Assembly (NCBI GenBank): GCA_017535635.1
Contig: JAFXTU010000050.1
Coordinates: 1 to 64,000, forward strand
Length of the DNA: 64,000 nucleotides
Direction of reading: 5' to 3'
Source of the DNA: Oscillospiraceae bacterium
GTDB lineage: Bacteria > Bacillota > Clostridia > Oscillospirales > Oscillospiraceae
The position numbers were made by a program, and so were the translations under genes. The notes beneath the pieces are model-generated. The model searched no databases and was not told the origin of the DNA. It was given only the letters and a program-made list of their open reading frames with translations. Below, in pieces: positions 43,755 through 55,700 of this stretch (its first letter is position 1; each line of letters opens with the position of its first letter).

Positions 43755-45003
43755 GACTGGTTCCTCCCTTCGGTATCCTGACGGCCAGGCAGAAGCCCGG
43801 CGCCGTTTCGATCTGCATGCTCCCCCCTGCCGCTTCCAGCCGCCGGCGGAGAACGGCCAGGCCCCCGCTCTCGGCGATCTCCGGCGCGGGAGGCGCTCCG
43901 TCGTTGGTGAACTGTGCCCGGAGCGCGGCGGCGTCCTCGGATACCGCGATCGTCAGCGTTTCCGCTTTCGCGTGCTTCGCCGCGTTGGTCATGGCTTCCC
44001 GGGCGGCGGCCAGGAACAGGGTCAGCACGGCGGGCTCCCGGCTCTTTGGCATGCCCTTCCAGACCAGCCGAAGCCCGATCACGGAGGCCAGGGTGTTCAG
44101 ATCGGAGACCGTGCTGCTTTTTTCCCGCCGGTCCGCTTCCTTGCAGAGGAGCAGCGCCTGGTTCTGCCAGATCTTCAGGGTCTCCCGGCGTTCCGCCTCG
44201 CTCCCGCTCTGTATGGCCCTGCCGGTGGCCAGGATCATGCGGTTCATCTCGTCGTGGATGTTGATCTTCGCCTGCAGGATCTCCTGCTGCCGCACGGTGT
44301 CGGAGATGGTCTCGCCGTAGGCCCGCATGTTCTCGGCAAGGCGCCGGGAGCGCTCGTTGTCGGCCCTGAGCTGTTCGGTCTTCTCATAGAGCTCCGTGAT
44401 GTCGTCCGCGATCAGCTCATGAAGGGGCGCCCCCTCGTAGGTCAAGAGGCGGTGGCGGAAGGAGACCGCCGTGCCGTCGGGCATCGCGTAGATGGGGCTC
44501 TCCTTCACAAGGGCATACAGCGCTTTGCCGTTTTGCAGGGTCTGCCCCAGCAGGGAGAGGCACAGGTCGTTCATGCGGTGGTTGGAGAAAATGCAGCGGC
44601 CGTCCTCCAGGTAATAGCACACCCCGGCGGGGAGGCCGTCCACGCTCTCCTTGATGGAGGCGGAGGTGATGTGGGTCTTCCTCCAGGCGCTGACGCTCCG
44701 GTAGAGCAGGATGCAGACCGCCGTCGTCAGAAGGAGCGCGGCGAGGATGACCCCGCCGGGGAGCCGGAGAAGGGCCATGGTCAGGGGATCGTCCGCCCCG
44801 TTCAGGCGCCATTCCGTCCCCGCCCGGCATACGTGAAGGAAGAAATAAGCGCCGAGAAAGCACAGTGCTCCCGCCGCGCAGAGCAGGCGGCGCTTCTGCC
44901 GCCAGAGGAGGACCGCGTTGGCGATCCCGCCCAGGCAGACCAGGAGCGCCCAGAAGCAGACGAGGTTCTGGGCCGGGACGGGCAGCGTCACAAAGCCCCT
45001 CAT
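43699..45003 (-). CDS. Sensor histidine kinase
   Basis: A 434-residue membrane kinase. The N-terminal half has three to four hydrophobic segments (LVCFWALLVCLGGIANAVLL, LCAAGALCFLGAYFF, VILAALLLTTAVCILLY), followed by a PAS-like region and a coiled coil. The phosphoacceptor region reads KINIHDEMNRMI, like the HDxM type H-box, and the ATPase domain has the N-box REAMTNAAKHA and a G-box GGLAVLRRRLEAAGG. It overlaps the sensor gene by 4 bases and the regulator by 56 bases. The signal is not known. Confidence 0.88.
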   Translation of the reverse strand: MRGFVTLPVPAQNLVCFWALLVCLGGIANAVLLWRQKRRLLCAAGALCFLGAYFFLHVCRAGTEWRLNGADDPLTMALLRLPGGVILAALLLTTAVCILLYRSVSAWRKTHITSASIKESVDGLPAGVCYYLEDGRCIFSNHRMNDLCLSLLGQTLQNGKALYALVKESPIYAMPDGTAVSFRHRLLTYEGAPLHELIADDITELYEKTEQLRADNERSRRLAENMRAYGETISDTVRQQEILQAKINIHDEMNRMILATGRAIQSGSEAERRETLKIWQNQALLLCKEADRREKSSTVSDLNTLASVIGLRLVWKGMPKSREPAVLTLFLAAAREAMTNAAKHAKAETLTIAVSEDAAALRAQFTNDGAPPAPEIAESGGLAVLRRRLEAAGGSMQIETAPGFCLAVRIPKGGTSHAVSGFDRGGSGDAPAAL

Positions 45004-46619
45004 ACCGGCTCACCTGCCTCTCCCAGTGTCAGGCGCACATAGCTGACCCGGTCCTCCACGGTGAGCTCCCCTTCGGTCCCCTCCGGGAGAGCGAGCTCCG
45101 CGCCCTCGAAGCTGAGCTTCAGGACGCTTTCGTCCAGTCGGACCTGCAGCCCCCGCAGGGAGGGGAAGGAGGCCTCCAGAAGGGTCTCAAACAGGGCGTA
45201 GGCCGCGATGAGCCTTTGGGAGTTGGCGCGCATTTCGCCGGAGAACGCTTCGTCGGCGGGGATCCCCGCCTCCCGGACGTAGCGCAGGGATTCCTGGAGG
45301 GCCAGGAAGAGCTCCCGCAGCTCCAACGCGGGCTGATCGGCGGCGAGCAACGTGAGGTTGGCGTAGCGCTTGATGTACGCCGCCAGCAGGCAGACGGTTT
45401 TCATGTTCGCGGCATACTGTTCCGGGGCCTGTTCGGCCTCTGCGCACAACGCCGCGATCCTCCGGGACTGGGGAAGGACCTGCTCCGCGATCCCGTCATA
45501 GACCCTGGTCTTGGCCTCGATCTTGGCGCGCTCTTCCTTCAATTTGTTCCGGAGACTCAAAAGCGCGGTCTCCTCCGCCAGCTGCTCGCCCAGCTCCCGG
45601 AGCTCTTCATTGATCCGGTTCAGCTCGGCGATGTCGTCCTGCCAGTAGACGAAGCCCCCGGCGACGGCCTTTCGATGTACCCTCGTGTCCCGGTCCAGGA
45701 GTACGCCGGAGGGGGAGGCCATCTGCTCCCTGGAAAGGGAGACGGCGTTCGCATTCCGGTAGATCACCCGGTAGTCCCGGTCCGCGATCTGCGCCGCCAG
45801 ATCCGACAGCTCGAAGAGCTTGCCGTAGCTGGCGTTGGAGGGGATCAGGCCGATGGAGATCAGGCTCATCCAGACCCCCGCCAGCGTAAAGCAGACGGTC
45901 TCCGGAAACTCGCCGAAAAGCGACCCGCCGATGCGGGGCCAGCGTCCCATGGCGTAAAGCGTGAGGTAGACGGCCCCGAAGAGGGCGGGGAGCATGGGGA
46001 GCCACACCAGCTTCCGGCCGGCGGAGAGGCGGCAGCGGGAAAACAGGATGTAGAACACGCCCACGACCAGGGCGAGGATCCAAAGATAGGCCGCGACATT
46101 GACCGGCCCCCGGCTGTATTCCGCGTCCCAATTCGCAAACCCCGGCTGAAAGCGAAAGGCCAGCTGGTGCAGATCGTTGCTCAGGATCAGGAGGATCAGC
46201 AGGAGCGTGACGCCCACGGCAGATCGGACCTTCCAGGGCCGCCGGTTTCCCTCCTGCCTGCCCACGGAGAGGGCAGCCAGCAGGGAACAGAGGGGGATCA
46301 GCAGAGCTGGGACGTAGTAGAGATACCAGATGTGGCGGGCAATGAGCTCCGTCTCCTCAAAGGCGATGTACTTCGCGCCCCGCAGCGTGACCCAGGCCAC
46401 GGTCAGCCCCGCGATGGCTGCCAGGTATTTCCGGGTATCCCGGGCGATGATGTGCTCGGAAAAATACAGCATCAGAGCCAGCGACAGCGCCAGCAGAAAG
46501 AGGGTGGAGCAGTGCCGGAGCAAAAAGACGTCCGGGGCAAAAATGCTGATGAGGGCCGCGGCCGCATACAGCAGGGCAAACTGCGCCAGCATCCCCAGGG
46601 TCCGCTTTGCCGTAGTCAC
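45000..46619 (-). CDS. 7TM sensor protein lacking a kinase core
   Basis: A 539-residue membrane protein related to the N-terminal-7TM histidine kinases. Seven to eight hydrophobic segments fill about residues 1-265. A PAS-like stretch (ADRDYRVIYRNANAVSLSRE) and a coiled coil follow, then a helical region with AAYIKRYANL that resembles a dimerisation domain. No N-box or G-box is visible at the C-terminus, so it probably senses a ligand and acts on the adjacent kinase rather than phosphorylating itself. Start choice: GTG 46619 with GAAGGGGG about 9 bases upstream. Longer frames to 46667 or 46709 would include the promoter. It is the first gene of the three-gene operon. Confidence 0.78.
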   Translation of the reverse strand: MTTAKRTLGMLAQFALLYAAAALISIFAPDVFLLRHCSTLFLLALSLALMLYFSEHIIARDTRKYLAAIAGLTVAWVTLRGAKYIAFEETELIARHIWYLYYVPALLIPLCSLLAALSVGRQEGNRRPWKVRSAVGVTLLLILLILSNDLHQLAFRFQPGFANWDAEYSRGPVNVAAYLWILALVVGVFYILFSRCRLSAGRKLVWLPMLPALFGAVYLTLYAMGRWPRIGGSLFGEFPETVCFTLAGVWMSLISIGLIPSNASYGKLFELSDLAAQIADRDYRVIYRNANAVSLSREQMASPSGVLLDRDTRVHRKAVAGGFVYWQDDIAELNRINEELRELGEQLAEETALLSLRNKLKEERAKIEAKTRVYDGIAEQVLPQSRRIAALCAEAEQAPEQYAANMKTVCLLAAYIKRYANLTLLAADQPALELRELFLALQESLRYVREAGIPADEAFSGEMRANSQRLIAAYALFETLLEASFPSLRGLQVRLDESVLKLSFEGAELALPEGTEGELTVEDRVSYVRLTLGEAGEPV

Positions 46620-46655
46620 CGACTTCGCCCCCTTCTCAGCGTTTGTTATTTTCGC

Positions 46656-46684
46656 ATTATATCCCATCGGCAGGGACAGGGCAA
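46656..46684 (-). promoter_or_regulatory. Sigma-A promoter of the sensor-kinase-regulator operon
   Basis: Minus strand TTGCCC (46679-46684), 17-base spacer, perfect TATAAT (46656-46661), 36 bases upstream of the GTG start. Confidence 0.8.
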
Positions 46685-46718
46685 ATGATTCTTCGGGTGA
46701 CCCCCACATCCCAAGACG

Positions 46719-46749
46719 CCGCGCCCCCGGCAGGGAGCCGGGGGCGCGG
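46719..46749 (-). terminator. Hairpin after the giant surface protein gene
   Basis: Perfect 13-bp GC-only stem (46719-46731 with 46737-46749), loop of five. A short T-poor tail follows on the minus strand, so it is probably an imperfect intrinsic terminator. Confidence 0.65.
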
Positions 46750-46760
46750 TGTTCCGATTT

Positions 46761-49700
46761 CTATGATCTATCCCTTTTCTGCGGGGCATTCATGATGGTG
46801 TCGTAGTTCATCACGATCTGGGCCACCTCGGCCCGGGTGGCATCTCCTTTGGGATCCAGGATGCCGTTCCCCTTGCCCCGGACGATGCCCGCGCTCACAG
46901 CCCAGGCGAAGGCGTCCCTGGCCCAGTCGTGGATCTCCCCCGCGTCGGTGAAGGCGGAGAGTTCGGCCCCTTCCGCCTCGGGCTTTCCGCTCAGGCGCCA
47001 GAAGAGAACCACCATCTGCTCCCGCGTCACCGGGTCGCCGGGCCCGAAGCGCCCGTCGCCGTAGCCCTGGATGATCCCCTCTGAGGAGGCCCAGAGGACG
47101 GCGTCGGTGTAGTACTGCCCGTCGGCCACGTCGGTGAAGCTGTTCAGCCCCTCCGCCTCCGGCTCCCCGGCGATGCGGTGGAGCACGGCGGCGAACATGG
47201 CTCTCGTCATGGTGTCGCCGGGGGTGAATTCCTCCGCCGAGGTGCCCTTGAAGTAGCCCCTGTCATAGCAGTAGTACACGGCCTCGTGGAACCAGCTCGT
47301 TTCGGGCACATCGGTGAAGGGCCGCTCCGGGACAGATGAGGCCTCTGTCTTGCCCGGGGCCTGGGGCGTCTCGGGCGTGGTATCCTCCTCGTTGTCCCGA
47401 TCCTCCGGCTCAGGTTCAGGTTCGGGCTCGGGCTCGGGCTGGGGTTCGGGTTCCGGTTCCGGCTCGGGTTCCGGTTCCGGCTCGGGTTCGGGTTCGGGTT
47501 CAGGTTCAGGTTCGGGTTCAGGTTCAGGTTCGGGCTCCGGCTCCGGCTCCGGCTCGGGAATGACCGGCTCAGGCTCCATCGCATCCACAGGGATGACGAT
47601 GACGGCATTGACTGCGCTGCCCTCCACTGAAACCTGGAGGATGGCGCTGCCTCCGCCGGTGGTACCCAGGGCGGTCATGACGCCGGCAGGGGAGACCGAG
47701 GCCAGCTCCGGGGTGAGGGAATCCCAAATCAGCGTCCCCTCCGTGCCGGTGATCTCCAGCCCTGCGGTCAGGTCCCGGGTGTCTCCGGGGGCCATAAGCC
47801 CGGTGGAACCGGTGTAGCTCAGGGCGGTGATGGGGTCGGCCTTGACCTCCACGGTCACGGCCAGGTCGAAGCCCTCGGCCACCACGCCGTTGTAGCTGCG
47901 GATCCCTTGGGCGGCGGAGAGGAAGAGAGGAGCTCCCACGCTCGCCCCCTCCAGGGCGGCCCGGAACACCCTGGCTACCATGGCTCCCTCGGCCACGTCC
48001 CCGTCCCCCGAAGCCTGCTTATGGCCCCGGGCGGCGGGAGAAGCGTCCACCGCGGTGAGGAGGCCGGTGACGGGAGTGCCGTTTATGAGCAGCAGCGCCT
48101 CCACGTCCTCCACCCGCACGGGCTTGTCAAAACGAAGCTCCGCGTATTCCGGGTTGGCACCGGCGCTCTCCACACTGGCCCCGCCGATGGAAACCATGCT
48201 GATGTTCACGTCCGTGTGGGCGGGGGGCACGTTCATCACGCTGCTCTCGGCGGTGTAGCAGCCCTCTTTTTCAAAGACCACCTTCCAGGCGCCCACCAGC
48301 ACATCCCAGCCGTAGACGCCCTGGCCGTCGCTCACGTTGGGGTTGGGGCCCTCGCCGTAGTATTCGGAGTTCCAGGGCTCCCACTTGGCGTCCTCCGGGG
48401 TCCCGGCGGCAAGGATGCCGTCGGAGTCAAAGCTCCATCCGGCGGTGCTGCCGGTATACCGATACACCGTGGCGGTGACGCCCGCCAACCGGTTGTTTTC
48501 CGTGCCCTCGAAGACGTAGCCCGAGGGGTCGATGCAGTAATTCGGGCGGCCCCGCTCCGGGTTCCGCAGGTATTCCTGAAGCTCCTGCTGACGCCGGTTC
48601 AGGCGCTGGTAGCCTTTGCCGATCTTCTCCCACATGGCCTCGGTCTCCGCTTCCTTCCCGTTCTTCCAGAGGTGGTCGAAGAGGAAGGTGCCGACGGTGC
48701 CGATGCCGGTGAAGCCGATCAGGGTTTCTCCGATGAAGCCGAATTGGGAGTTCGTCTTGAATTTCATATAGTCGAGCTGGTCGCTCAGGGGAAGATCGGG
48801 GAACCAGTCGGGCATATCCTCTGTGAGCATGCCGTAAGCGGACCATAGAGTCTCGGCAGAGGCGTACTTTCCCAGTACGTCGACGCTCTGTTCCAGGGTT
48901 GTTCCGAATTTCGTCGCCGCTTGTTCACTGAGGTATTTATTGACCGCTGTGTTAACATAGGAGGCGTCTTTTATCACCCTCTGGGCGCCGTTTTTCCCCA
49001 TCTGCGCTCCCTGCTTTCCGGCCTTATAGATCCCCTTGCCCAGCTTGATGACCTCGTAGACCAGGTGGGCCCTGGCGCGGGTGTGGGATGGGGCGACAGG
49101 GTAGAGCTCGTCGCCGGTAAGCTCCGGGGGAAGAGGGAGCAGAAGGGTCGGATCGTCCGCGTCGGTGGTGAAGATGAAAACCCCGGTCTCCTCGTCGTAG
49201 CCGGCCCCCAGGGACACTTCGGAGATATACTGCTCCCCGTTCATCACCGCCAGGCTGTAGGAGAGCTCAGGCTCCTCCGCCTGGGCGAAGTTATAGTAGT
49301 TCTCCTGAACATAGAGGGCTTCCCCCGCCTCGTCATAGATGGCCACGGCGGGGTAGTAGAGCCGTCCGTTTTCGTCCGTAAAGCTGTCGATCTCCTCCTC
49401 CGTGAGCTCCAGGTCCGCCAGGGCGGCAAAGTACAGGTCCCACTTTTCGTAGGTCTCCGGGAGGGTCCAGCCGTTCTCCGGGGGAAGCTCCTGGGTGGTC
49501 CACCCCTCGGGCAGGCTGTCCTCCCCGGCGGGAGCGGCCTCCCGGTCGGCGAAGAGCTCATCCAGCTCCAGGGTGGGGCGGTTTTCGTAGGGCTCCAGGG
49601 CCGCCAGCTCGTAGACCACGCAGAAGTCCTTGGGGGGATTCAGGGCGTCCCCCAGGAGCCCCACGCCCTCGAAACAGCCGGTGTCGCCGTTGTAGCTTAG

Positions 49701-52700
49701 CTCGAACCACTGGTTTTCGCAGTGCTCCGGCAGGTCGGCCGCGGCGTAGGCCCGGGCGACCCCTTCCGGATCGTCGAACCTGGCCCGGAAGCGGAAGACG
49801 TTGGTGTTGTTCCAGTCCAGGAATCCCGGGAATCTCCAGTCCAGACGGTGGTCCTGATAATAGGCATAGTCCTCCGTGCTCCGGATGGCCTCGTGATACC
49901 AGATGGAAGTCACGCTGCTCGTGCCGTTCAGGTGCTCGTACTGCCACTTTTCCAGCACCGGGGCGTCCTTCACCACCGTGACGCTGTCGGTGAAGCTGAG
50001 GATCAGCTCCTCGCCGCCCTCGTCCCGGTATTTGAAGAGGATCTCGATCTCATAGACGTGGGGCCAGTGCTCCGGCTCCGCCATGGGCAGGAAGAGGGCC
50101 CCTTCTCCGGTGTTCCGGTTGTAGAGGGCGTGGTAAAAGAGGCCGGCGCTGCTCATCCAGAAGTTTTCCATCTCCCCGTCCCAGGTTCCGTAGGGGAGGA
50201 AGGGCGACCAGCCGTAGTCGTTTTCAAAAAAGTCTTTGCCGACGGAGGGCGAGGCCGCCGGGCCATAGCCCATGGAGAAGGAGCTGCCGGAGAGACCGTC
50301 GGCGGCCCTGTAGCCCGGCTGGGGCGGGAGCTGGGGCATGGGGTCGTACTCCACCGGCACCCCGTCCACCCGGAGGGCCAGCAGGAAGTCCAGGTCCTTA
50401 TCCGTGGTCTCGAAGCTCAGCCAGACCCCCTCGGTCCCCCCGGCGTAGTCCTCCCGGTACTGTTCCATGGTGTAGTTCTCCGGCTTGGGGGTGTTCTGCA
50501 GGAGGACCGTCCCCGTGGGAAGGGTCACCGGGGTGGAGTAGTCCGCCCCCCAGAGCGCCCCGCTGGGGCGGTAGATGGGGAGGGTGACCCGATAGGCCGG
50601 AGTGGTCCCGTCCTTGTCGGCAGTACCCACCGGGCGGAAGAGGACCTCCCGGGAGCTCACCTCCCGCTTGAGGCCGTAGGAGAAGAGCTCATAGGGGATC
50701 TGGGTGATGAACTGGAGCTGGGGGCCCTCCGGGGTGAGAATATACGCCCTGAGCTGATGGTCCTCCTTCAGGGCCTCCTGGGAGATGGTGAAGGTGATGG
50801 AATGCTTGTTGCTGTTGCCCTGGGGAAGAGAGATGCCGGTGACGCCCTCCTCTGCCCTCAGGACCGCAGTCTGCCTATTCAGGGTGACGTTTTGCGCCTC
50901 CGAGGGCAGGCCGATAAAACTTTCGTAGTTATCCGCGCCGCTCTGCTCCAGACGGACCAGCAGGGTCCCGTCCCCCTGGGGGGTGACGCTCTTCACGTTG
51001 GTGATCAGATCGCCCCAGTTGTGGGCAAGCTGATAGATCTTTCCCCTCAGGGTGACGGAGAGCTCCTGCTGGAGATAGTCCGCCGGTCCGATATAGGCGT
51101 TCTCCTGACCGGTCCAGAAGCTGTACACGCCCGCAAGCCCCATATCCCCCACTCTGGCAGACTCGCCGAAGAAGATATCGCCGTAACCGGCGCACAGGAT
51201 CACGTTTTTGCTGTCGGAAATGACGGGAAGGATCCCCTCGAAAGGCACGTCCAGCCTGTATCGCCCGTTCCCGAGCTTTTGCCTGTTCGCCTGGATGTTG
51301 TTGTGGGTCTCCCGGTCAAACAGCGCCAGCACCGCATGATCGATGGGATCTCCCGCCTCATCCCGGACTTCTATGAAATAGCTGCTGCGGATGAAGGAAT
51401 AGACGGCGCCCTCCATCTGCGGCGCGGCGTTGGAGCTTACCGTTCCGGAAAACAGGCCTGTATCTCCTATGCGGCAGAAGAGCAGCAGATCGGGGATGAG
51501 CCGATCCTCTGCCCTCTCCGGGAGATCGACGGGCCCGAAGGCCGGGGCTGCGAAGGAGAGAGAGGACTGTGCAGACAGGTCCGCCGCCCGTTGGACACAG
51601 CCTTCGGGCAGAAGGGCCCGGCACTGGGTAAGGCTCAGGTATGCGGCTGTGCCCTCCGCCGGCACGGGGAAGGCCGCCACGGTGACGGGCCGGTGGGCCC
51701 AGGTTTTTCCCTCTTCCGTTCTGCCGCTGACCCAGAAGGTCTCGGAGTCCACGATATACTTTGGAAGGATCTCTCCGGTATCCCCGTCCTCAAAGAAGTA
51801 CAGCGCCCAGCGCCAGCCCTCCGGCAGCTCCTCTGCGGAAACGGTCAGGGACCGGTCCACGCAGACGGGGATGGCGACCGCCCCGCCTCTTTCCAGCTTC
51901 CCCTGGCTGAGCGCCGACCGGCGGTTGTCCCCCAGAGCCTGGTTCCGGACCATCCAGCTCACGTTCACTCCGCTGAGCTCCAGGACGGCGACGCCGTCCC
52001 CCTCCGGATCGGAGAGGGTCTCGGTCCGTGTGCTGTAATTGTCCCGGAATTCCACCCGGACGCCCTCCAGGCTTTCCCCGCAGGGGTTTTGGAAGGTGAG
52101 CGCATAGGATTTTTCCTCATACACGATGATCGGCAGGGCACTCGTTATGGTGTCTCCGGTCATTCTGAGATAAACGCCGGAGGCAAGGCAATCGTCAGAC
52201 AAATACCTTTGATTCACGTGGACGACGTGTTCCGCTCCGGGGTAAGTAAGCATGCTTATTTGGGCCCTGCCGTTTTCATCCAGCGTAAAGGAGTTCCATG
52301 TATCCACATACCCGGTCAGCCCCGCCAGACTTACCCCCTCCGGCAGAACGGTGGAGGAGAAGTCCAGGTACAGAGTCCGGGTGCCGTAAGTGCCCAGCTG
52401 GACGGAGATCACGCTCCCGTCCGCCACGCCCTGGGCGGGCACGGTCTTTTCGGCGTAGGTCACGCCCTTCAGTGTGGTCTTATAGGAGTTGAGCTCCAGG
52501 CTGTAGCCGCTCCCCTCCGGCAGCAGCAGACTCGCCTTGCCCTCTGTGTCCAGGGTCAGGTCGCCGCTGCCCAGGAAGCTTCCGTTCCGGTAGACCCGGT
52601 ATACCACCATCAGCCCGGCGGGGACGGACCCCTCCGCCGTGTATTCCAGGGATACCAGTACCGGCGAAGCGGGGGCCCCCTTGGGGAAGGTATAGGTATA

Positions 52701-55700
52701 GCCGTTCTCCGCAGGGAAATCGGCGCTCGTCAGGGTTTTCGTCTCTTCCAGGGCAAAGAATCCGTCCTCCGCTTCCCCGTACAGGGAGGTGCGCCGGAAG
52801 CTCACGTCCTCCGGCCACCAGAAGGCGGAATTCCCCGCCCCGTCGGTGAGAAAGCCCGCCTCGTCCACGGCCCAGCCGGAGCCGTAGTCGGGGGCATAGC
52901 TGAGGGTGGCGGAGGGCTGCTTTACCCTCCTGAGAGCCGGGGCGGTGACCGAAAGGGTGCTGCCGTAGCTGAGGGCGGCCTCCCAGGAGCTCACCACGGT
53001 CCCGTTCAGGCTCAGGGTCAGGGTATAATCGCCGCTGTCCAGCCCGGGGAAAGCATAGGTCCCGCTGTCGCCGGCCTGGTTCACGCTCTTTACGTAGGAC
53101 CGGCCGCTCGGGCTCTTCAACGTCAGCTTCCCGTAGCGGCTCAGCCAATTCCGGGCGTACCGGGCATTGGGCAGGGTGAGGGTCAGATCCAGAGAGGCGG
53201 AGACCCGTGGAATGGTGATCTGGGCCCCGGCGGCGTCAGCGCTGCTCTCGTTCCCGGCCTTGTCGTAAGCCACCAGGGCGTAGACCAGGCCCTCGCCTGC
53301 GCGCAGGGCGGGCAGGGAAGAGTCCGTATAGGAATAGCTGGCCTGGGTCAGGTCCTCGGTTTCATAGATCGTGGTCCAGGGAGCGTAGCCGACGCGGCGC
53401 AGGAGGCGGTAGCCCCCCAGGGCGACGTCGTCCGCGGCGGGGGACCAGCTGAGGGTCACGGCTTCGGCGGCGTCGGTGATGACCGCCGCGTCGGCGGCAA
53501 AGCTCCCCAAGATGGGGGCCTGGGTATCCCGGCGGAGGGGAACGGCAGAGGCCGAGGCCGTCCCCGCCAGGGTGTCCCCGGTGAGGACCCAGAGGGAATA
53601 GCTGACTTCATGCTCCGGCTCCAGATCCCGGTCCGTGTATTCCGCCGCGCTGCCGGACAGGGCGGCGATGAGCGCCTCTCCCCGGTAGAGGAAGAGCCGG
53701 GAGGCCCCCTCCGGCGCGGTGAAGGAAAGCTTGACGGCGCTGTAGTCCGCCTCGGCGGAGAGGGTGAGCCCCGCCGGAGGCGTGGAGGTTTTGGTCAGGG
53801 TCGCTTCGGCCTCTGCGGCGGTCCCCCCCTCCAGGACGGAAGAGACGGTGAAGCTGTGGGTCCCGTCGGCAGTCAGGGGCGCTTCCCCGGTCCACCGGCC
53901 GTTTCCGGGAAGGGTGGCGGCAGCCAGGGTCTCCCCGTCGGCCTTCACGGTGATCACGGCCCCCTCCAGACCGCTGACGGTAAGGGAAGCCTTGTCCTTC
54001 CCGCCGGCGGCGGCGGTGATGCTCACCCGGTTCTCGATCTGCGCAGCGCCGGAGACGGTGAAGGCGCAGGTGGTCCCCAACATGCTGCTCACCCCCAGGT
54101 CCACCCCCTCCGGGGCGGTGAAGCTGAGCTCAGCGATGTATTCCCCGGCGGGGAGGATCCCCAGGTCGGCCCTGAGCCAGTTGTCCAGCGCCGCCTCCGT
54201 CCAGGTCGAGGCGGAAGTGAGCTTATAGCGGAGGGTGGGGAAATAGGATCCCACCTCCGGCTCCCGGTAGGAGCCCTCCCCCTCGTACCCTTCGGGGATG
54301 CCCTCTCCCTCCGGGTAGAACTCCGGCTCGCCGCCGCCTCCGCCCTGGGAGCGGGCGAGGCCAGCCAGCCGCCAGCCCCGGCTGCTGAGAGCGCTCAGCT
54401 CCAGCTCCACCGACTCCTCCACGCCAAAGACGGGGCGGCGCGGCGCGGCGGTGAGGGAAGTGAGGCCCGAGAGCTCCGGAGAAACCGTGCCCGCGTCGGC
54501 GGGCAGGATCCAGTCCTGCCAGGTCCCGGCCTGCTGGGGGAATTCACCCCACTGGCTGTCGGTGACCTCCATGCCCAGGGCGGAGAGGGCCGGATCATAG
54601 TGATAATGATCGTTGTCGAATACGGACCAGAGGGAGGCCGCCTTCTCCTCCCCGTGCCAGAGGGTGAGGACGCCGTAGACGTCCTCCGGGCCTTCGGCGG
54701 TGACCGTCTCCGTCAGGTCGGCGGTATAGTAGTCATAGTTCAGGGTGACGGGGGCTTCGCCCACGGTGAATTCCCCGCCGATCTCCACGTAGTGATACGC
54801 ATAGAGCTTGCGGTTGTACTCGTCGGTCCCGATCTCCTCCTTCTTGAACTCCACCATCCGGGGGTCCAGCGCGTAGTCCCCCGGCGGGAGGAGGACGCCG
54901 CTCTTCCAGCCCGGGGCGAAGAAGGTCCCCGCCCAGGGAAAGGCGATGGAATAGGAGACATCCTGGATCGCCTCTCCGTCCACCGTCATGGAGACGGCGA
55001 CGCTTTGGCAATCCCCATCGGGGACGGACAGCGCAAGGACGGTGCCGCTGGGGTCGTAGGTCCCGGTGACGTAAGTGGCGCAGGTTTGGCCGTCCCGCTG
55101 CAGATCGTCGGTCACCGCCAGGAGGGGCGTCCCTGCCGCCAGGTCGGGGGTGAGGTAGACCACGGTCCCTCCGTTCGTGTAAGTCAGGTTATAGACCGTG
55201 CTCTGCAGCCGCCGGACTTCGCCGTCCGCCAGGGCGTAGCAGGTATAGTTGTAGTCAAGGACGCCGAAGGAGTATCCCCCCGCCGGGGCGGGGATCTCCA
55301 GGACCAGGGTCCCCGCCATGGTTACGTTCACGTTCACGCTGTCAGAACCGCTGCGGTATTCCAGGGCCTGGTCTCCGCACGGGCCCGCCAGAGCCTCCCC
55401 GGTCACGGTGTAGCCATCCTGCCCCAGGGGCAGCTTCTCCGTGTGGAGGAAAAGGCCGCCGGAGGATTCCACCGCCTTCGGAAAAGCCTCTCCCAGGGCG
55501 TTTTCCGTCCCGACGGAGCAGGTGCCGCTGTTCCAGAGCCAGCGGGAAAAGGAGTAGTAGCCGCTGCTCCTGCCGGTGTAGCGGTTATAGCCGTCGGCGG
55601 AGGCCCCCGACTGGAAGCCCATGGAGTATACCGGATACCCCACGTCGTCGGTGACCTGGGCCTGGAGGTCCAGGGTCTCGCCGTAGAGGACCTGGGTCCC

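Noticed and set aside
46620..46709. N-terminal extension of the 7TM sensor
   Set aside because: Would include the TTGCCC-17-TATAAT promoter, and the GTG at 46619 has a good ribosome binding site.
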